Positions 35,475-44,325 of a stretch of 64,000 nt of DNA are shown in pieces. The notes under the pieces were generated by a model. It saw only the letters and a program-made list of their open reading frames with translations, made no database searches and was not told the DNA's origin. Position 1 is the stretch's first letter. Every line of letters begins with the position of its first letter. Source of the DNA: Dyadobacter sp. CY261 (GTDB lineage Bacteria > Bacteroidota > Bacteroidia > Cytophagales > Spirosomataceae); the NCBI RefSeq assembly GCF_021440085.1, contig NZ_JAKCPW010000008.1:372001-436000 (forward strand), in the 5' to 3' direction. The translations under genes were made by a program, and so were the position numbers.

Positions 35475-36815
35475 ATGATCGGACTCCGGCATTTCAGTAT
35501 TATGATTATGATCAGGATAGCAGTAATTGTCCTGAGCGTGATTGCCCTCGCCTGGCTGGCGTCCAGGCACACCAATGAAACGCTGGTGTACATTCTCGGC
35601 ACTATTTTCATATTCGTACAGGCTTCGCTTCTGTATCAGTATGTTACGAATGTCAACCGCAAACTGACGTATTTTCTGGAATCCGTGCGATATTCGGATT
35701 TTACGATCAATTTCCGTTCGGACAATAAGATGGGCAGGACCTTTAAGGAACTCAACCAGCAGTTCAACGAAGTTTTGCATGCCTTCCGCCAGGCGCGTGC
35801 CGAGAAAGAAGCCAATTTGCAATATCTCAATACCATCGTTCAACACATTGGTACCGGGCTTATTACTTTCGATGCCAATGGCCAGGTGAACCTGATCAAC
35901 AATGCGGCCCTGCGCATGCTCGGCATTTACCGCCTGCATCAGCTCACCGAGCTCAAAGAAAAGCACCCTCGCCTCTATGAATTGCTTTCGGATCTTGATT
36001 CCGGCGTTCGCGATCTCTACCGCACGCCCAACGATCAACCACTGGCGTTACAAGCCGCCGCCATCCAGTTACGCGGGATGTGGGTCAAAATTGTGGTTTT
36101 GCAAAACATCCAGACCGAATTGCAGCAACAGGAGATAGAATCCTGGCAAAACCTCACCCGCGTGTTGCGCCACGAGATCATGAACTCGATGACGCCTATC
36201 GTCTCTCTTGTGGGTACTATGAGGCTCATTGTGAACGAAGACATCGAGCGTTCCACCAACGATCAGGAGGCCGTGAATGACTTGAAGGAAGCATTATCAA
36301 CCCTCGAAAAGCGCAGCAAGGGTATGATGCAGTTTGTGAATGCCTACCGCGATTTCACCACATTGCCCAAGCCGGTTTTCGCCAATCTGAGCGTTGCCGA
36401 GTTGCTACAGGAAGTTCTCCAATTACTTCAAACAGATTTAATACAATCAGGCGTACTCTGGAAACTGTCCGTAAAACCGGAAACATTGACGGTAAAAGCC
36501 GACGCCAGCCAGATCCAGCAGGTGTTGATCAACCTCGTCAAAAACGCTTCTGAGGCATTTTCCAACCAAACCAACCGCCTCATCACGCTTTCCGCTTATC
36601 AGGTCGATGGCACCGTGATGATCGAAGTATCCGACAATGGCGACGGCATCGAGCCCGAAGCATTGGAAAACATCTTCATTCCTTTCTACACCACCAAAAA
36701 AACCGGCTCCGGCATTGGACTTAGCCTCTCACGTCAGATTTTGCAGCAACATAACGGCCAGTTGAACGTTGAGTCTCAGGTTGCGAAGGGAACGGTTTTT
36801 ACGTTGATTTTTTAG
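35475..36815 (+). CDS. NtrY-like sensor histidine kinase
   Basis: 446 residues. Two membrane helices at the N-terminus (about 10-28 and 38-55) enclose a very short outside loop, so the signal is probably sensed in or below the membrane. A HAMP-like linker and a PAS domain (about 115-215, HIGTGLITFDANGQVNLINNAALRMLG) follow. The H-box is LRHEIMNSMTPIVSL, the N-box NLVKNASEA, the G1-box DNGDGI and the G2 region PFYTTKKTGSGIGLSLSRQIL. The NtrY/NtrB-like H-box usually pairs with sigma-54 regulators of the kind encoded at 22355, but the two genes are 12 kb apart. Partnership is inferred. Confidence 0.92.
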   Translation: MIGLRHFSIMIMIRIAVIVLSVIALAWLASRHTNETLVYILGTIFIFVQASLLYQYVTNVNRKLTYFLESVRYSDFTINFRSDNKMGRTFKELNQQFNEVLHAFRQARAEKEANLQYLNTIVQHIGTGLITFDANGQVNLINNAALRMLGIYRLHQLTELKEKHPRLYELLSDLDSGVRDLYRTPNDQPLALQAAAIQLRGMWVKIVVLQNIQTELQQQEIESWQNLTRVLRHEIMNSMTPIVSLVGTMRLIVNEDIERSTNDQEAVNDLKEALSTLEKRSKGMMQFVNAYRDFTTLPKPVFANLSVAELLQEVLQLLQTDLIQSGVLWKLSVKPETLTVKADASQIQQVLINLVKNASEAFSNQTNRLITLSAYQVDGTVMIEVSDNGDGIEPEALENIFIPFYTTKKTGSGIGLSLSRQILQQHNGQLNVESQVAKGTVFTLIF

Positions 36816-36817
36816 AT

Positions 36818-37425
36818 TGACGGCTGACCGCTGACCGCTGACCGCCGACCGCCGATGGCTTGTAGACCATGGACGATGGACCATAGACCAGGGGGTGCAT
36901 TAATAAAGAACATGATCGTTGGTCTTTGGTCTCGACCGCCGACCGCCGATGGCTTGTAGACGATGGACGATGGACCATAGACCAGGGGGTGTATTAATAA
37001 AGAACATGATTGTTGGTCTTTGGTCTCGACCGCCGACCGCTAACGGCTGACCGCCGATGGCTTGTAGACTATGGACGATGACCATAGACAATTGACCCGG
37101 GCTGCGTCAATAAAAAAATATAGTCCATGGTCGTTAGTCCTTGGTTTCGACCGTCGACCGCTGACCGCCGATGGCTTGTAGACTATGGACGATGACCATA
37201 GACAATTGACCCGGGCTGCGTCAATAAAAAAATATAGTCCATGGTCCATGGTCGTTAGTCCTTGGTCTCGACCGCCGACCGCTGACGGCTGACCGCCGAT
37301 GGCCTGTAGACTATGGACGATGACCATAGACAATTGACCCGGGCTGCGTCAATAAAAAAATATAGTCCATGGTCGTTGGTCCATGGTCGTTGGTCATTAG
37401 TCCATGGTCTAGACCGGTGGTCAGA
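36818..37425. repeat. Five tandem hairpin units of GACCGCC / GACCATG heptads
   Basis: GATGGCTTGTAGA (or GATGGCCTGTAGA) recurs at 36854, 36948, 37056, 37170 and 37298, giving unit lengths of 94, 108, 114 and 128 bases. Each unit opens with GACCGCC/GACCGCT heptads, continues with GACTATG-GACGATG-type heptads, has a spacer (CAGGGGGTGCATTAATAAAG in units 1-2, a GACCCGGGCTGCGTCAATAA version in units 3-5) and closes with the complementary TGGTCGTTGGTC-type arm. It fills nearly all of the 670 bases between the kinase and a lipoprotein gene. Confidence 0.9.
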
Positions 37426-37485
37426 ACCCCGTTACAACCATGCTGGCCCCTCTGTTGTCTCCCCAAAAACCTAAATAAAAATCTG

Positions 37486-37914
37486 ATGAAAAAGTATGTT
37501 TTTGTGCTGTTCGTGGCATTGGCATTGGCCTGCAAAAGTACCGGTGTGGATAAGAAGGAGGAAGGGATCAGGTACATGCAGAGCGTCATCCTGAACGACG
37601 TCCCGAAAGCCACACTTACTTTTTTTGAAATCGAAGATAGCCGCTGTCCCGAAGGCGTGCAATGCATTTGGGGTGGTCGTGCCGCGGTCGATTTGCTGTT
37701 TTCGGGTGTTACTACCGAGGGAGGCATTAAAGAACATGTTAAAATGTGCCTCGGCACCTGTGACGCATCGGTAGGATCCGATACCTTGGAAAAGAAATTC
37801 GCCGGAGAAAATTACAGGCTGATATTAACCGCTGTCAATCCCAGCCCGCACATCGATTCGGTCCGGAAAAAGGAAAATTATTCAATATTGCTAAAAATCG
37901 AGAAGACGAAATAA
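37486..37914 (+). CDS. Small lipoprotein of unknown function
   Basis: 142 residues from the ATG at 37486 (MKKYVFVLFVALALACKS), where a signal peptide runs into a lipobox with Cys17. An in-frame extension starting at 37369 inside the repeats is rejected. The mature part contains EDSRCPEGVQCIWGGRAAVDL, with two Cys that could form a disulfide, a third and fourth Cys in KMCLGTCD, and RLILTAVNPSPHID. The pattern RCPxGVQCIWxG is seen in a family of small secreted proteins with no assigned role. It is followed by a terminator shared with the convergent APC transporter gene. Confidence 0.8.
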   Translation: MKKYVFVLFVALALACKSTGVDKKEEGIRYMQSVILNDVPKATLTFFEIEDSRCPEGVQCIWGGRAAVDLLFSGVTTEGGIKEHVKMCLGTCDASVGSDTLEKKFAGENYRLILTAVNPSPHIDSVRKKENYSILLKIEKTK

Positions 37915-37920
37915 CACCGA

Positions 37921-37951
37921 GGGGAAGTTTAACCGACTTCCCTATTTTTTT
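37921..37951 (+). terminator. Rho-independent terminator after the lipoprotein gene
   Basis: GGGAAGT at 37922-37928 pairs with ACTTCCC at 37936-37942, followed by a seven-T run at 37945-37951. The T-run is also the last codons of the convergent transporter. Confidence 0.85.
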
Positions 37952-39633
37952 GCCAACTTGCTCCGCTTGTAGCCGTAACTGAAATAGATCACTAGACCGA
38001 TTGCCAGCCATATCACAAAAATCAGCCAGTTGGAAGCCCCTAGTTCGGTCATCAGGTAAAGGTTAGTCAGGATTCCGGCTACGGGCAGGGCCGAGAAGTT
38101 ATGCTGATAACTCAGAATGGAAAGGGTGCACCAGGTAATCCAGAAAATGATGGTCAGCAACTTGTGCTCTATGATTTCGGTGAAACTCAGCATACGCCAT
38201 TCCAGAATCACTCCCTGCCCGTAAGTGAGAAGGCCAATTATCGCGAGCATCAAAAGCCCTCCGACCAGAAATTTGCCATTGATATAAGGCACACGGAATT
38301 TGGACTGCGCCGAAATGCCGCTGTGATCGAGGTAAAGCACGCCACCGCATACCAGAATGAATGCGAAAAATGTACCGACACTCGTAAGGTCTACGAAGAA
38401 ATCCATTTTGAAAAACAATGCCGGAATGCCGACCACAAAGCCGGTCACAATGGTTGCGAACGAAGGCGTCTGATATTTGGGATGCACTTTGGAGAAGCGC
38501 TTCCAAAGCAATCCGTCGCGGCTCATCGTCATCCAGATCCTTGGCTGGCCTAGCTGATAAACCAGCAACGCGCTCGTAATGGCAATCACAGAGCTCACTG
38601 AAATAACGCCCGCCATAAAATCCAGGCCATTTTTCTGGAATACAAATGCCAGAGGATCGCTTACTTTAAGCTCCTTGTAATTAACCATCCCGGTAAGTAC
38701 CAGCGTGATTAATACATATAATACAGTACAGATGATGAGGCAGTAAATCATTGCCTTTGGCATATCCTGCTGCGGGTTACGGCATTCTTCGGCGGTGGTA
38801 GAAATAGAATCAAACCCGATGAATGCAAAGAATACGGCTGCGACACCGCTCAGAACCCCTTTCGCGCCATTGGGCGCAAACGGTGACCAGTTTTCTGGTT
38901 TGATATAAAATGCACCGGCTATAATCACCAGCAGTACTACGCCTACTTTCAGTACCACCATAATATTGCTTGCCGTACGCGACTCGCGTATACCGATGTA
39001 AACCAATGCCGTAATGAGCAGAGTCACTAAACCCGCCGGGAGGTTCAGCAGAATGTGAAAATCCCCTAATGTAGGAGCGGAAGCGTATGCAGAAGCAGCA
39101 AACCGCTCGTAATCCGATAATTCGGCTGCACCGGAGCTTTGCAATTTCATAAAAGCCTCCCGCGCCGACTCACCATTGATCGTTAGCCAGCCGGGTAATA
39201 CAATGCCGAAGCCTTTGAGCATACTGACAAAGTATTCGGACCATGAAATCGCCACTACCATGTTGGAAACGGCATATTCGAGGATGAGTGCCCAGCCTAT
39301 GATCCATGCGAACAGCTCGCCGAAAGCGACGTATGCATACGTGTACGCGCTCCCGGACACGGGGACCGTGCTCGCGAATTGTGCGTATGACAGCGCCGTG
39401 AACACACAGGCTATGGCGGTGAAGACGAAAAGAAGTGACACCGCAGGTCCGCCATTATAGCTCGCCAGACCGATTGTACTGAAAATCCCCGCGCCCACAA
39501 TGGCCGCGATACCGAGCGACACCAGGTCGCGTACTCCCAGTACTTTGGCGAGCCCCCCCTCGCTTCCCGATTGGGCATCTTTTAGAATCTGGTCTACGGA
39601 TTTTTTTCGGAAAAGCGGAGAATTCTGGCTCAT
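37942..39633 (-). CDS. APC-family cationic amino acid/polyamine-type permease
   Basis: 563 residues with about 13-14 membrane helices. The N-terminal cytosolic tail (~35 residues) leads to GIAAIVGAGIFSTIGLASYNGGPAVSLLFV split over helix 1, the glycine-rich motif of APC transporters. ALSYAQFASTVPVSGSAYTYAY is in helix 3, FFAFIGFDSISTTAEECRNPQQDMPKAM in helix 6, and a long C-terminal extension of two helices follows, as in CAT-like transporters. It would import an amino acid by proton-coupled or exchange transport. Specificity cannot be read. It stands alone, convergent to the lipoprotein gene. The ~200 bases upstream (39634-39832) show nothing recognisable. Confidence 0.93.
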   Translation of the reverse strand: MSQNSPLFRKKSVDQILKDAQSGSEGGLAKVLGVRDLVSLGIAAIVGAGIFSTIGLASYNGGPAVSLLFVFTAIACVFTALSYAQFASTVPVSGSAYTYAYVAFGELFAWIIGWALILEYAVSNMVVAISWSEYFVSMLKGFGIVLPGWLTINGESAREAFMKLQSSGAAELSDYERFAASAYASAPTLGDFHILLNLPAGLVTLLITALVYIGIRESRTASNIMVVLKVGVVLLVIIAGAFYIKPENWSPFAPNGAKGVLSGVAAVFFAFIGFDSISTTAEECRNPQQDMPKAMIYCLIICTVLYVLITLVLTGMVNYKELKVSDPLAFVFQKNGLDFMAGVISVSSVIAITSALLVYQLGQPRIWMTMSRDGLLWKRFSKVHPKYQTPSFATIVTGFVVGIPALFFKMDFFVDLTSVGTFFAFILVCGGVLYLDHSGISAQSKFRVPYINGKFLVGGLLMLAIIGLLTYGQGVILEWRMLSFTEIIEHKLLTIIFWITWCTLSILSYQHNFSALPVAGILTNLYLMTELGASNWLIFVIWLAIGLVIYFSYGYKRSKLAKK

Positions 39634-39832
39634 GCAGGCGCTGTTTATCGGGGATCGGTTTGTGATAAGTCGGGCTAAAAATAATGATATTCTAAAATGA
39701 TCCCGGCATCGCCTGAAAATTTGTTCCTTTTATCCCAAAAAATCCGTAGAAAATTCTTCGATCGAGAAATCAAACAGATAAAGATTGCGTTACGTTTCTG
39801 ATTCCCCGACTTACTATCCACCATTCCTGCCC

Positions 39833-40618
39833 ATGAAAAAATTTACTTCGTTCTTCATCAGCATTGCCCTATCCATTCAAATCGTAACGGCCCAAAGCGC
39901 TAAGTCCTATTCTACCGCCCAGGCGCATTCTCACAATGATTATGAAAGGGCACGGCCATTTGAAGATGCCTACGAACAACAGTTCGGATCGCTGGAAGCA
40001 GATGTTTTCCTTGTCAACGACACCCTCTTTGTAGCCCACACCCTCAAAGACATCCGGCCAAACCGTACGTTTACATCATTGTACCTGCTTCCTATCCTTC
40101 AAAAAACGGAACAAAACAACGGGCGCATTTATCCGCAGGACAACGTACCTCTGCAACTCCTCATTGACCTGAAAACAGAAGGCGAATCTACTCTGGCGGC
40201 ATTGATCAAGATTTTGGAACCGCATAAGCAGATATTGGCACCAACAGGCAGTGTCAGGATCGTTGTCAGCGGCAATGTCCCCGACCCATCGCAGTTCGAG
40301 AAATACCCCAACTTCATTTATTTCGACGGTCGTCCCGAAAATGCGTACACGCCCGCGCAAATTGCGCATGTCGGTTTGATCAGTCAGGCATTCCAGAAAT
40401 ACTCCAAATGGAACGGCGAGGGCCCACTCCTGGAAAAGGATAGGAAGAAAATCCAGAAAATGGTCAACGACATGCACGACCTTGGCAAAAAAGTACGCGT
40501 TTGGGCTACGCCCGACAATATCAACTCCTGGAAAACGATGATGGCCCTCGGCGTCGATTATCTCAATACCGACAAGGTACGCGAGTTAGGCGACTACCTT
40601 CGTACTGCTCCGAGGTAG
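39833..40618 (+). CDS. Secreted PI-PLC/glycerophosphodiesterase-fold protein
   Basis: 261 residues from the ATG at 39833 (MKKFTSFFISIALSIQIVTAQ), which gives a signal peptide; an upstream in-frame ATG at 39785 would bury it. AQAHSHNDYERARPFEDAY with SLEADVFLVNDTLFVAHT carries the His, Glu and Asp residues expected of the PLC-like phosphodiesterase TIM barrel, and LLIDLKTEG and RVWATPDN continue the barrel. Relatives in Bacteroidota have no tested substrate; phosphodiester or phospholipid headgroup cleavage is the family role. It precedes an ethanolamine permease gene by ~110 bases, which hints at phosphatidylethanolamine-derived substrates, though this is speculative. Confidence 0.8.
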   Translation: MKKFTSFFISIALSIQIVTAQSAKSYSTAQAHSHNDYERARPFEDAYEQQFGSLEADVFLVNDTLFVAHTLKDIRPNRTFTSLYLLPILQKTEQNNGRIYPQDNVPLQLLIDLKTEGESTLAALIKILEPHKQILAPTGSVRIVVSGNVPDPSQFEKYPNFIYFDGRPENAYTPAQIAHVGLISQAFQKYSKWNGEGPLLEKDRKKIQKMVNDMHDLGKKVRVWATPDNINSWKTMMALGVDYLNTDKVRELGDYLRTAPR

Positions 40619-40725
40619 TTCCGCAAAACAAAATACGGCGAAGGATAATTATTCGGTAGTATCAAATGGCAATAGAACAGTTATAGACTATATTGTACTG
40701 CATCAATAAGTCTAAACTTCCCTTC

Positions 40726-42063
40726 ATGTCTGCCGAACAAACCGCTGCGCTCAAAAAAGTCCTCAAACCGATCCACCTCTGGGCGATTGCCGTAGGGCTC
40801 GTCATTTCCGGCGAATACTTCGGCTGGAACTATGGCTGGGGCGTATCAGGCACTGTCGGGTTTCTGATCGCAACGCTTGTGGTCACAGTCATGTATGTGA
40901 CTTTCATATTCAGTTTTACGGAGCTCACTACATCCATTCCGCAAGCGGGAGGGCCGTTCTCATATGCCTATCGTGCATTTGGCTGGTGGGGCGGGCTCAT
41001 TGCAGGTTACGCCACGCTCGTCGAATTTCTGGTGACGCCGCCGGCCATCGCATTCGCGTTGGGAAGTTATACCCATTTTTTATATCCCAACCTGCAAGTG
41101 CTGGAAGTGGCATTTGCCTGCTATGCCATTTTTATTGTAATCAATTTAATGGGTATCAAAGAATCAGCCACTTTTTCGCTGGTGGTTACCTTGCTAGCCG
41201 TAGTTGAGTTGCTGATCTACATTGGCATTGTAGCACCACATTTTTCCTATCAAACCTTCGTTGCCGAGCCAATGCCTTTCGGCTGGGCCGGGGTGTTTGC
41301 TGCGTTGCCGTTCGCGATCTGGTTTTACCTGGCCATCGAAGGTGTGGCGATGGTGGCCGAAGAAGTGGAAGATCCGAAAAGGACTATTTCACTTGGATAC
41401 ATTTACGGGATTCTTACGTTAGTTGTGCTCGCATTGGCCGTGATGATCTTTACTGGTGGAATCGCGCCATGGCAGGAGCTTAGCCACATCGATTATCCGC
41501 TGCCTGCCGCGTTAGGCATTGTGCTTGGCCGTGACAGCGGGCTCACCCAGCTTTTCGCAAGTCTGGGACTTTTCGGGCTCATCGCCTCCTTTCACGGAAC
41601 AATAATCGGTTATTCCAGACAAATTTTCGCTCTTGCGCGAGAAGGTTATCTTCCGTCGTTTCTGGGAAATGTCAATGCACGTTTTCAAACGCCGCACTGG
41701 GCGCTCGTTGCAGGTGGCGTAGCCGGTTGCGTTGCATTGTCGCTCGGGACCACCGATCAGGTGATTATCCTGGCTGCATTGGGCGCGGTCGTGATGTACA
41801 TGATCAGCATGGTTTCGCTGTTCGTATTAAGAACCAAAGAACCGCACCTCGAACGCCCGTTCCTTGTACCTGCATTCCCGTATTTTCCCGCCATAGCGCT
41901 CGGCATATCGTCCCTTTGCCTCATCGCGATCGTCTACTATAACCTTGCGCTCAGCCTCTGGTTCTTTGGCGGGCTGGCGGTAATTGCGGTGATTTTCGGC
42001 CTAACCGGTCGCCACAAAAAACTGGAAACGGTGCCACGGTCAGAAGAAGAACGTCACGCCTAG
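40726..42063 (+). CDS. Ethanolamine permease, APC superfamily
   Basis: 445 residues from the ATG at 40726 (MSAEQTAALKK). Twelve membrane helices. The N-terminal stretch HLWAIAVGLVISGEYFGWNY and then FTELTTSIPQAGGPFSYAYRAFG match the ethanolamine permease subgroup closely; AIEGVAMVAEEVEDPKRTI is the helix 6 region. It takes up ethanolamine at the inner membrane. No ethanolamine ammonia-lyase genes are in the window. Its 3' end overlaps the convergent TonB receptor by 24 bases. Confidence 0.88.
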   Translation: MSAEQTAALKKVLKPIHLWAIAVGLVISGEYFGWNYGWGVSGTVGFLIATLVVTVMYVTFIFSFTELTTSIPQAGGPFSYAYRAFGWWGGLIAGYATLVEFLVTPPAIAFALGSYTHFLYPNLQVLEVAFACYAIFIVINLMGIKESATFSLVVTLLAVVELLIYIGIVAPHFSYQTFVAEPMPFGWAGVFAALPFAIWFYLAIEGVAMVAEEVEDPKRTISLGYIYGILTLVVLALAVMIFTGGIAPWQELSHIDYPLPAALGIVLGRDSGLTQLFASLGLFGLIASFHGTIIGYSRQIFALAREGYLPSFLGNVNARFQTPHWALVAGGVAGCVALSLGTTDQVIILAALGAVVMYMISMVSLFVLRTKEPHLERPFLVPAFPYFPAIALGISSLCLIAIVYYNLALSLWFFGGLAVIAVIFGLTGRHKKLETVPRSEEERHA

Positions 42064-44298
42064 CTTGGCGAAGAAGGGCGTTCCCGGCGTAAAATGAATT
42101 TCCTCCACCGGCTCGGCCTCGTTTTTTAACCGGCTTTCAGTTGCGAACTGCGTTTCTTTCCACCTGGTATTGAACAAATTCTGAACGGAAAGCCCAATAT
42201 TGTATTTGGTTTTGGTGTAGTTCAATTGCAAATCACCGACAAAATAGCCTTTCGCTACGATCGAATTGTCTTCGTTAGCCGGGCGGTTTGCCAGGTAGCG
42301 ATAGCGGACCGAGCCGTTCAGGCCATTCGGCATTTGCAATGACAACCCACCGGCGGAAGTGAATACCGGTGCCAGGGGGAGATAATTTGCGCCCTCCATT
42401 TCTCCTATTGCGCGTGGCTTAGCCGTATTAAAATCAGCATCTGCATAAAGCATTTTGGTGAGCTGATACCTTACCGAAAGGTCTACTCCCTGCCTCCGCG
42501 ATTTCCCGCTTGGCTCGATCACCCCTGCATCGCCCACGTACACAAACTCCTGCGCCATCCACAAGTACCATGCCGCCGCATTGACGACCATTTTGGGGAA
42601 TGGCTTGAAAATCAAGCCTAAATCAGAGCCGTACGCACCTGGCAGAATTTGCTTACCGCCTTGCTGTACTACTACGCGGGTATCGTTGGAATGAAAACCT
42701 TTTCCGGTATTCAGGTAAAGTTGTACGCGCGGATTGAAGGTATAGTAAAAATTGAGTTTAGGGGAAACAATAGCATCGCTGGCCCGCTGTTTCATTAGCG
42801 GCTGCACGAGCAGGTCTTCGTATTGATCTCTGAAATAGTCCAGACGTAAACCGGCATTCACTGAAAAACGATCGGTAACACGTACCACTTCATCGAGATA
42901 AATCGCGGCATTCAGCTCATTGATATTACCTAGCTTGTAGCGTTCGAGGGTTTCAGTGCGGTTTTTGGTATGCGAAAGTTCCGTTCCGCGTGTAAGATCG
43001 TGGCGGTATTGAACGCCTAAAGTAGTTGTCCAGTTGGTTTTGCCAATGAACGATTCCTTTGAAATACTACCATTATAACCAAACAGGTTACGCCGCTCCT
43101 TCTGCCGGATCTGATCACCGTTTAGCGAATCTTCAAGGAAAAAGGTAAAGTTTGAATAAAGCTCAAAATTGTAATTGCTATAAAACACCTGGTTTTTAAC
43201 CACATAATTACGCGACGTAACGGTCACAAACTGTGCATTGAAATTGGTACGGCTGGTTTCGCCTCCTTCACTTGGATCGACAGAGCCGTAAAACCCGATC
43301 ATTCCTGAGTCCACGGCACGGTTGGGGATTTGGCCCGAATGGTTCCATTTACTCCAAAAAGTGGAAGCGGTTAGTGTTAGGTTGGTATTAGGCGTGATGT
43401 GTCCGTGGTATTTACTAACCAGATTGAAGCGGTTGAAGTTTTGCGGATTGTCGAAGTAGGAATTGGTAAATGAATATTCCGAAGCAATGTAAGCCGACTG
43501 ATTTTTCTCCCGGCCTTTTTGCCCCAGCAAATCGACGCCAGCCACAGCCCGGTAAGTGTCAAACTGCCCTGCTTCCAATTTTACGAATGATTTATCGAGG
43601 GCATCCTTTGTCCGGAAATCGGCCCAGCCCGCAGTGGAAAAGTTGCCTTTATCCGTTGTGTAAGGTCCCTTCTTGAAATCAACAGCATTCACCAGCTCCG
43701 GAATCACAAAATGAAGGTCGGCATAGCCTTGCCCGTGCGCATGAGAAACCATATTTACCGGCATACCGTCCACTGTTAACCTGATGTCCGTTCCATGGTC
43801 AATATCGAATCCACGGAGAAATAGCTGTTCGGCCTTTCCGCCTCCCGCATGTTGGCCGATAAACAGGCCCGGTACAATGCGGAGAATTTCCTGAGAATTG
43901 ACAATGGGCCTCAGTTTAATATCCAGACTGCTGATCAATTGCTGATCGTGGGCCCGCTGCGCCGAAACGGTAATTTCGCTGAGCTCGACATTCGCTCCGG
44001 CCAATTCGGTTTTCAGAAATGCTGTCTGATCTTCATCCACGCTCACTTCGAGTACCTGTGCACGAAAACTGACATGCGAAAGTTCCACTTTATATTTCGC
44101 CGATACCAGCCCATCGAAACGATATTGGCCCAGTTCGTTGGTAGTAGTGGCCTTGCCTGTCCCTGAGAGCTGAACCGTAACGCCTTTCAGCGGCAACCGG
44201 GTCGCCTGATCGTACACCATGCCGGAAATGCCTCCCAGGTGAGCATAGGCGTGCTGGCAGAGGAATAGCAAAAAGAACAGAAGCGTAAAGTTTCTCAT
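42040..44298 (-). CDS. TonB-dependent outer-membrane receptor
   Basis: 752 residues. A signal peptide (MRNFTLLFFLLFLCQHAYAH) precedes a carboxypeptidase-like regulatory domain (GGISGMVYDQATRLPLKGVT, about 22-105) and a plug with IVNSQEILRIVPGLFIGQHAGGG and RLTVDGMPVNMVSHAHGQGY. The barrel ends GTPFFAKLGVTFFF with a terminal Phe. It is downstream of the TPR lipoprotein and two DUF4331 genes in the same direction with gaps of 27-71 bases, so the four probably form one transcription unit. The substrate is unknown. Confidence 0.93.
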   Translation of the reverse strand: MRNFTLLFFLLFLCQHAYAHLGGISGMVYDQATRLPLKGVTVQLSGTGKATTTNELGQYRFDGLVSAKYKVELSHVSFRAQVLEVSVDEDQTAFLKTELAGANVELSEITVSAQRAHDQQLISSLDIKLRPIVNSQEILRIVPGLFIGQHAGGGKAEQLFLRGFDIDHGTDIRLTVDGMPVNMVSHAHGQGYADLHFVIPELVNAVDFKKGPYTTDKGNFSTAGWADFRTKDALDKSFVKLEAGQFDTYRAVAGVDLLGQKGREKNQSAYIASEYSFTNSYFDNPQNFNRFNLVSKYHGHITPNTNLTLTASTFWSKWNHSGQIPNRAVDSGMIGFYGSVDPSEGGETSRTNFNAQFVTVTSRNYVVKNQVFYSNYNFELYSNFTFFLEDSLNGDQIRQKERRNLFGYNGSISKESFIGKTNWTTTLGVQYRHDLTRGTELSHTKNRTETLERYKLGNINELNAAIYLDEVVRVTDRFSVNAGLRLDYFRDQYEDLLVQPLMKQRASDAIVSPKLNFYYTFNPRVQLYLNTGKGFHSNDTRVVVQQGGKQILPGAYGSDLGLIFKPFPKMVVNAAAWYLWMAQEFVYVGDAGVIEPSGKSRRQGVDLSVRYQLTKMLYADADFNTAKPRAIGEMEGANYLPLAPVFTSAGGLSLQMPNGLNGSVRYRYLANRPANEDNSIVAKGYFVGDLQLNYTKTKYNIGLSVQNLFNTRWKETQFATESRLKNEAEPVEEIHFTPGTPFFAKLGVTFFF

Positions 44299-44325
44299 AG
44301 TATAGTAACTTGGAGTGAAAGGCTT

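Noticed and set aside
36900-37757. Minus-strand open frames of 60-150 residues rich in VIVHSLQAIGG motifs
   Set aside because: They are translations of the heptad hairpin units, overlap the lipoprotein gene in antisense and have no coding features.
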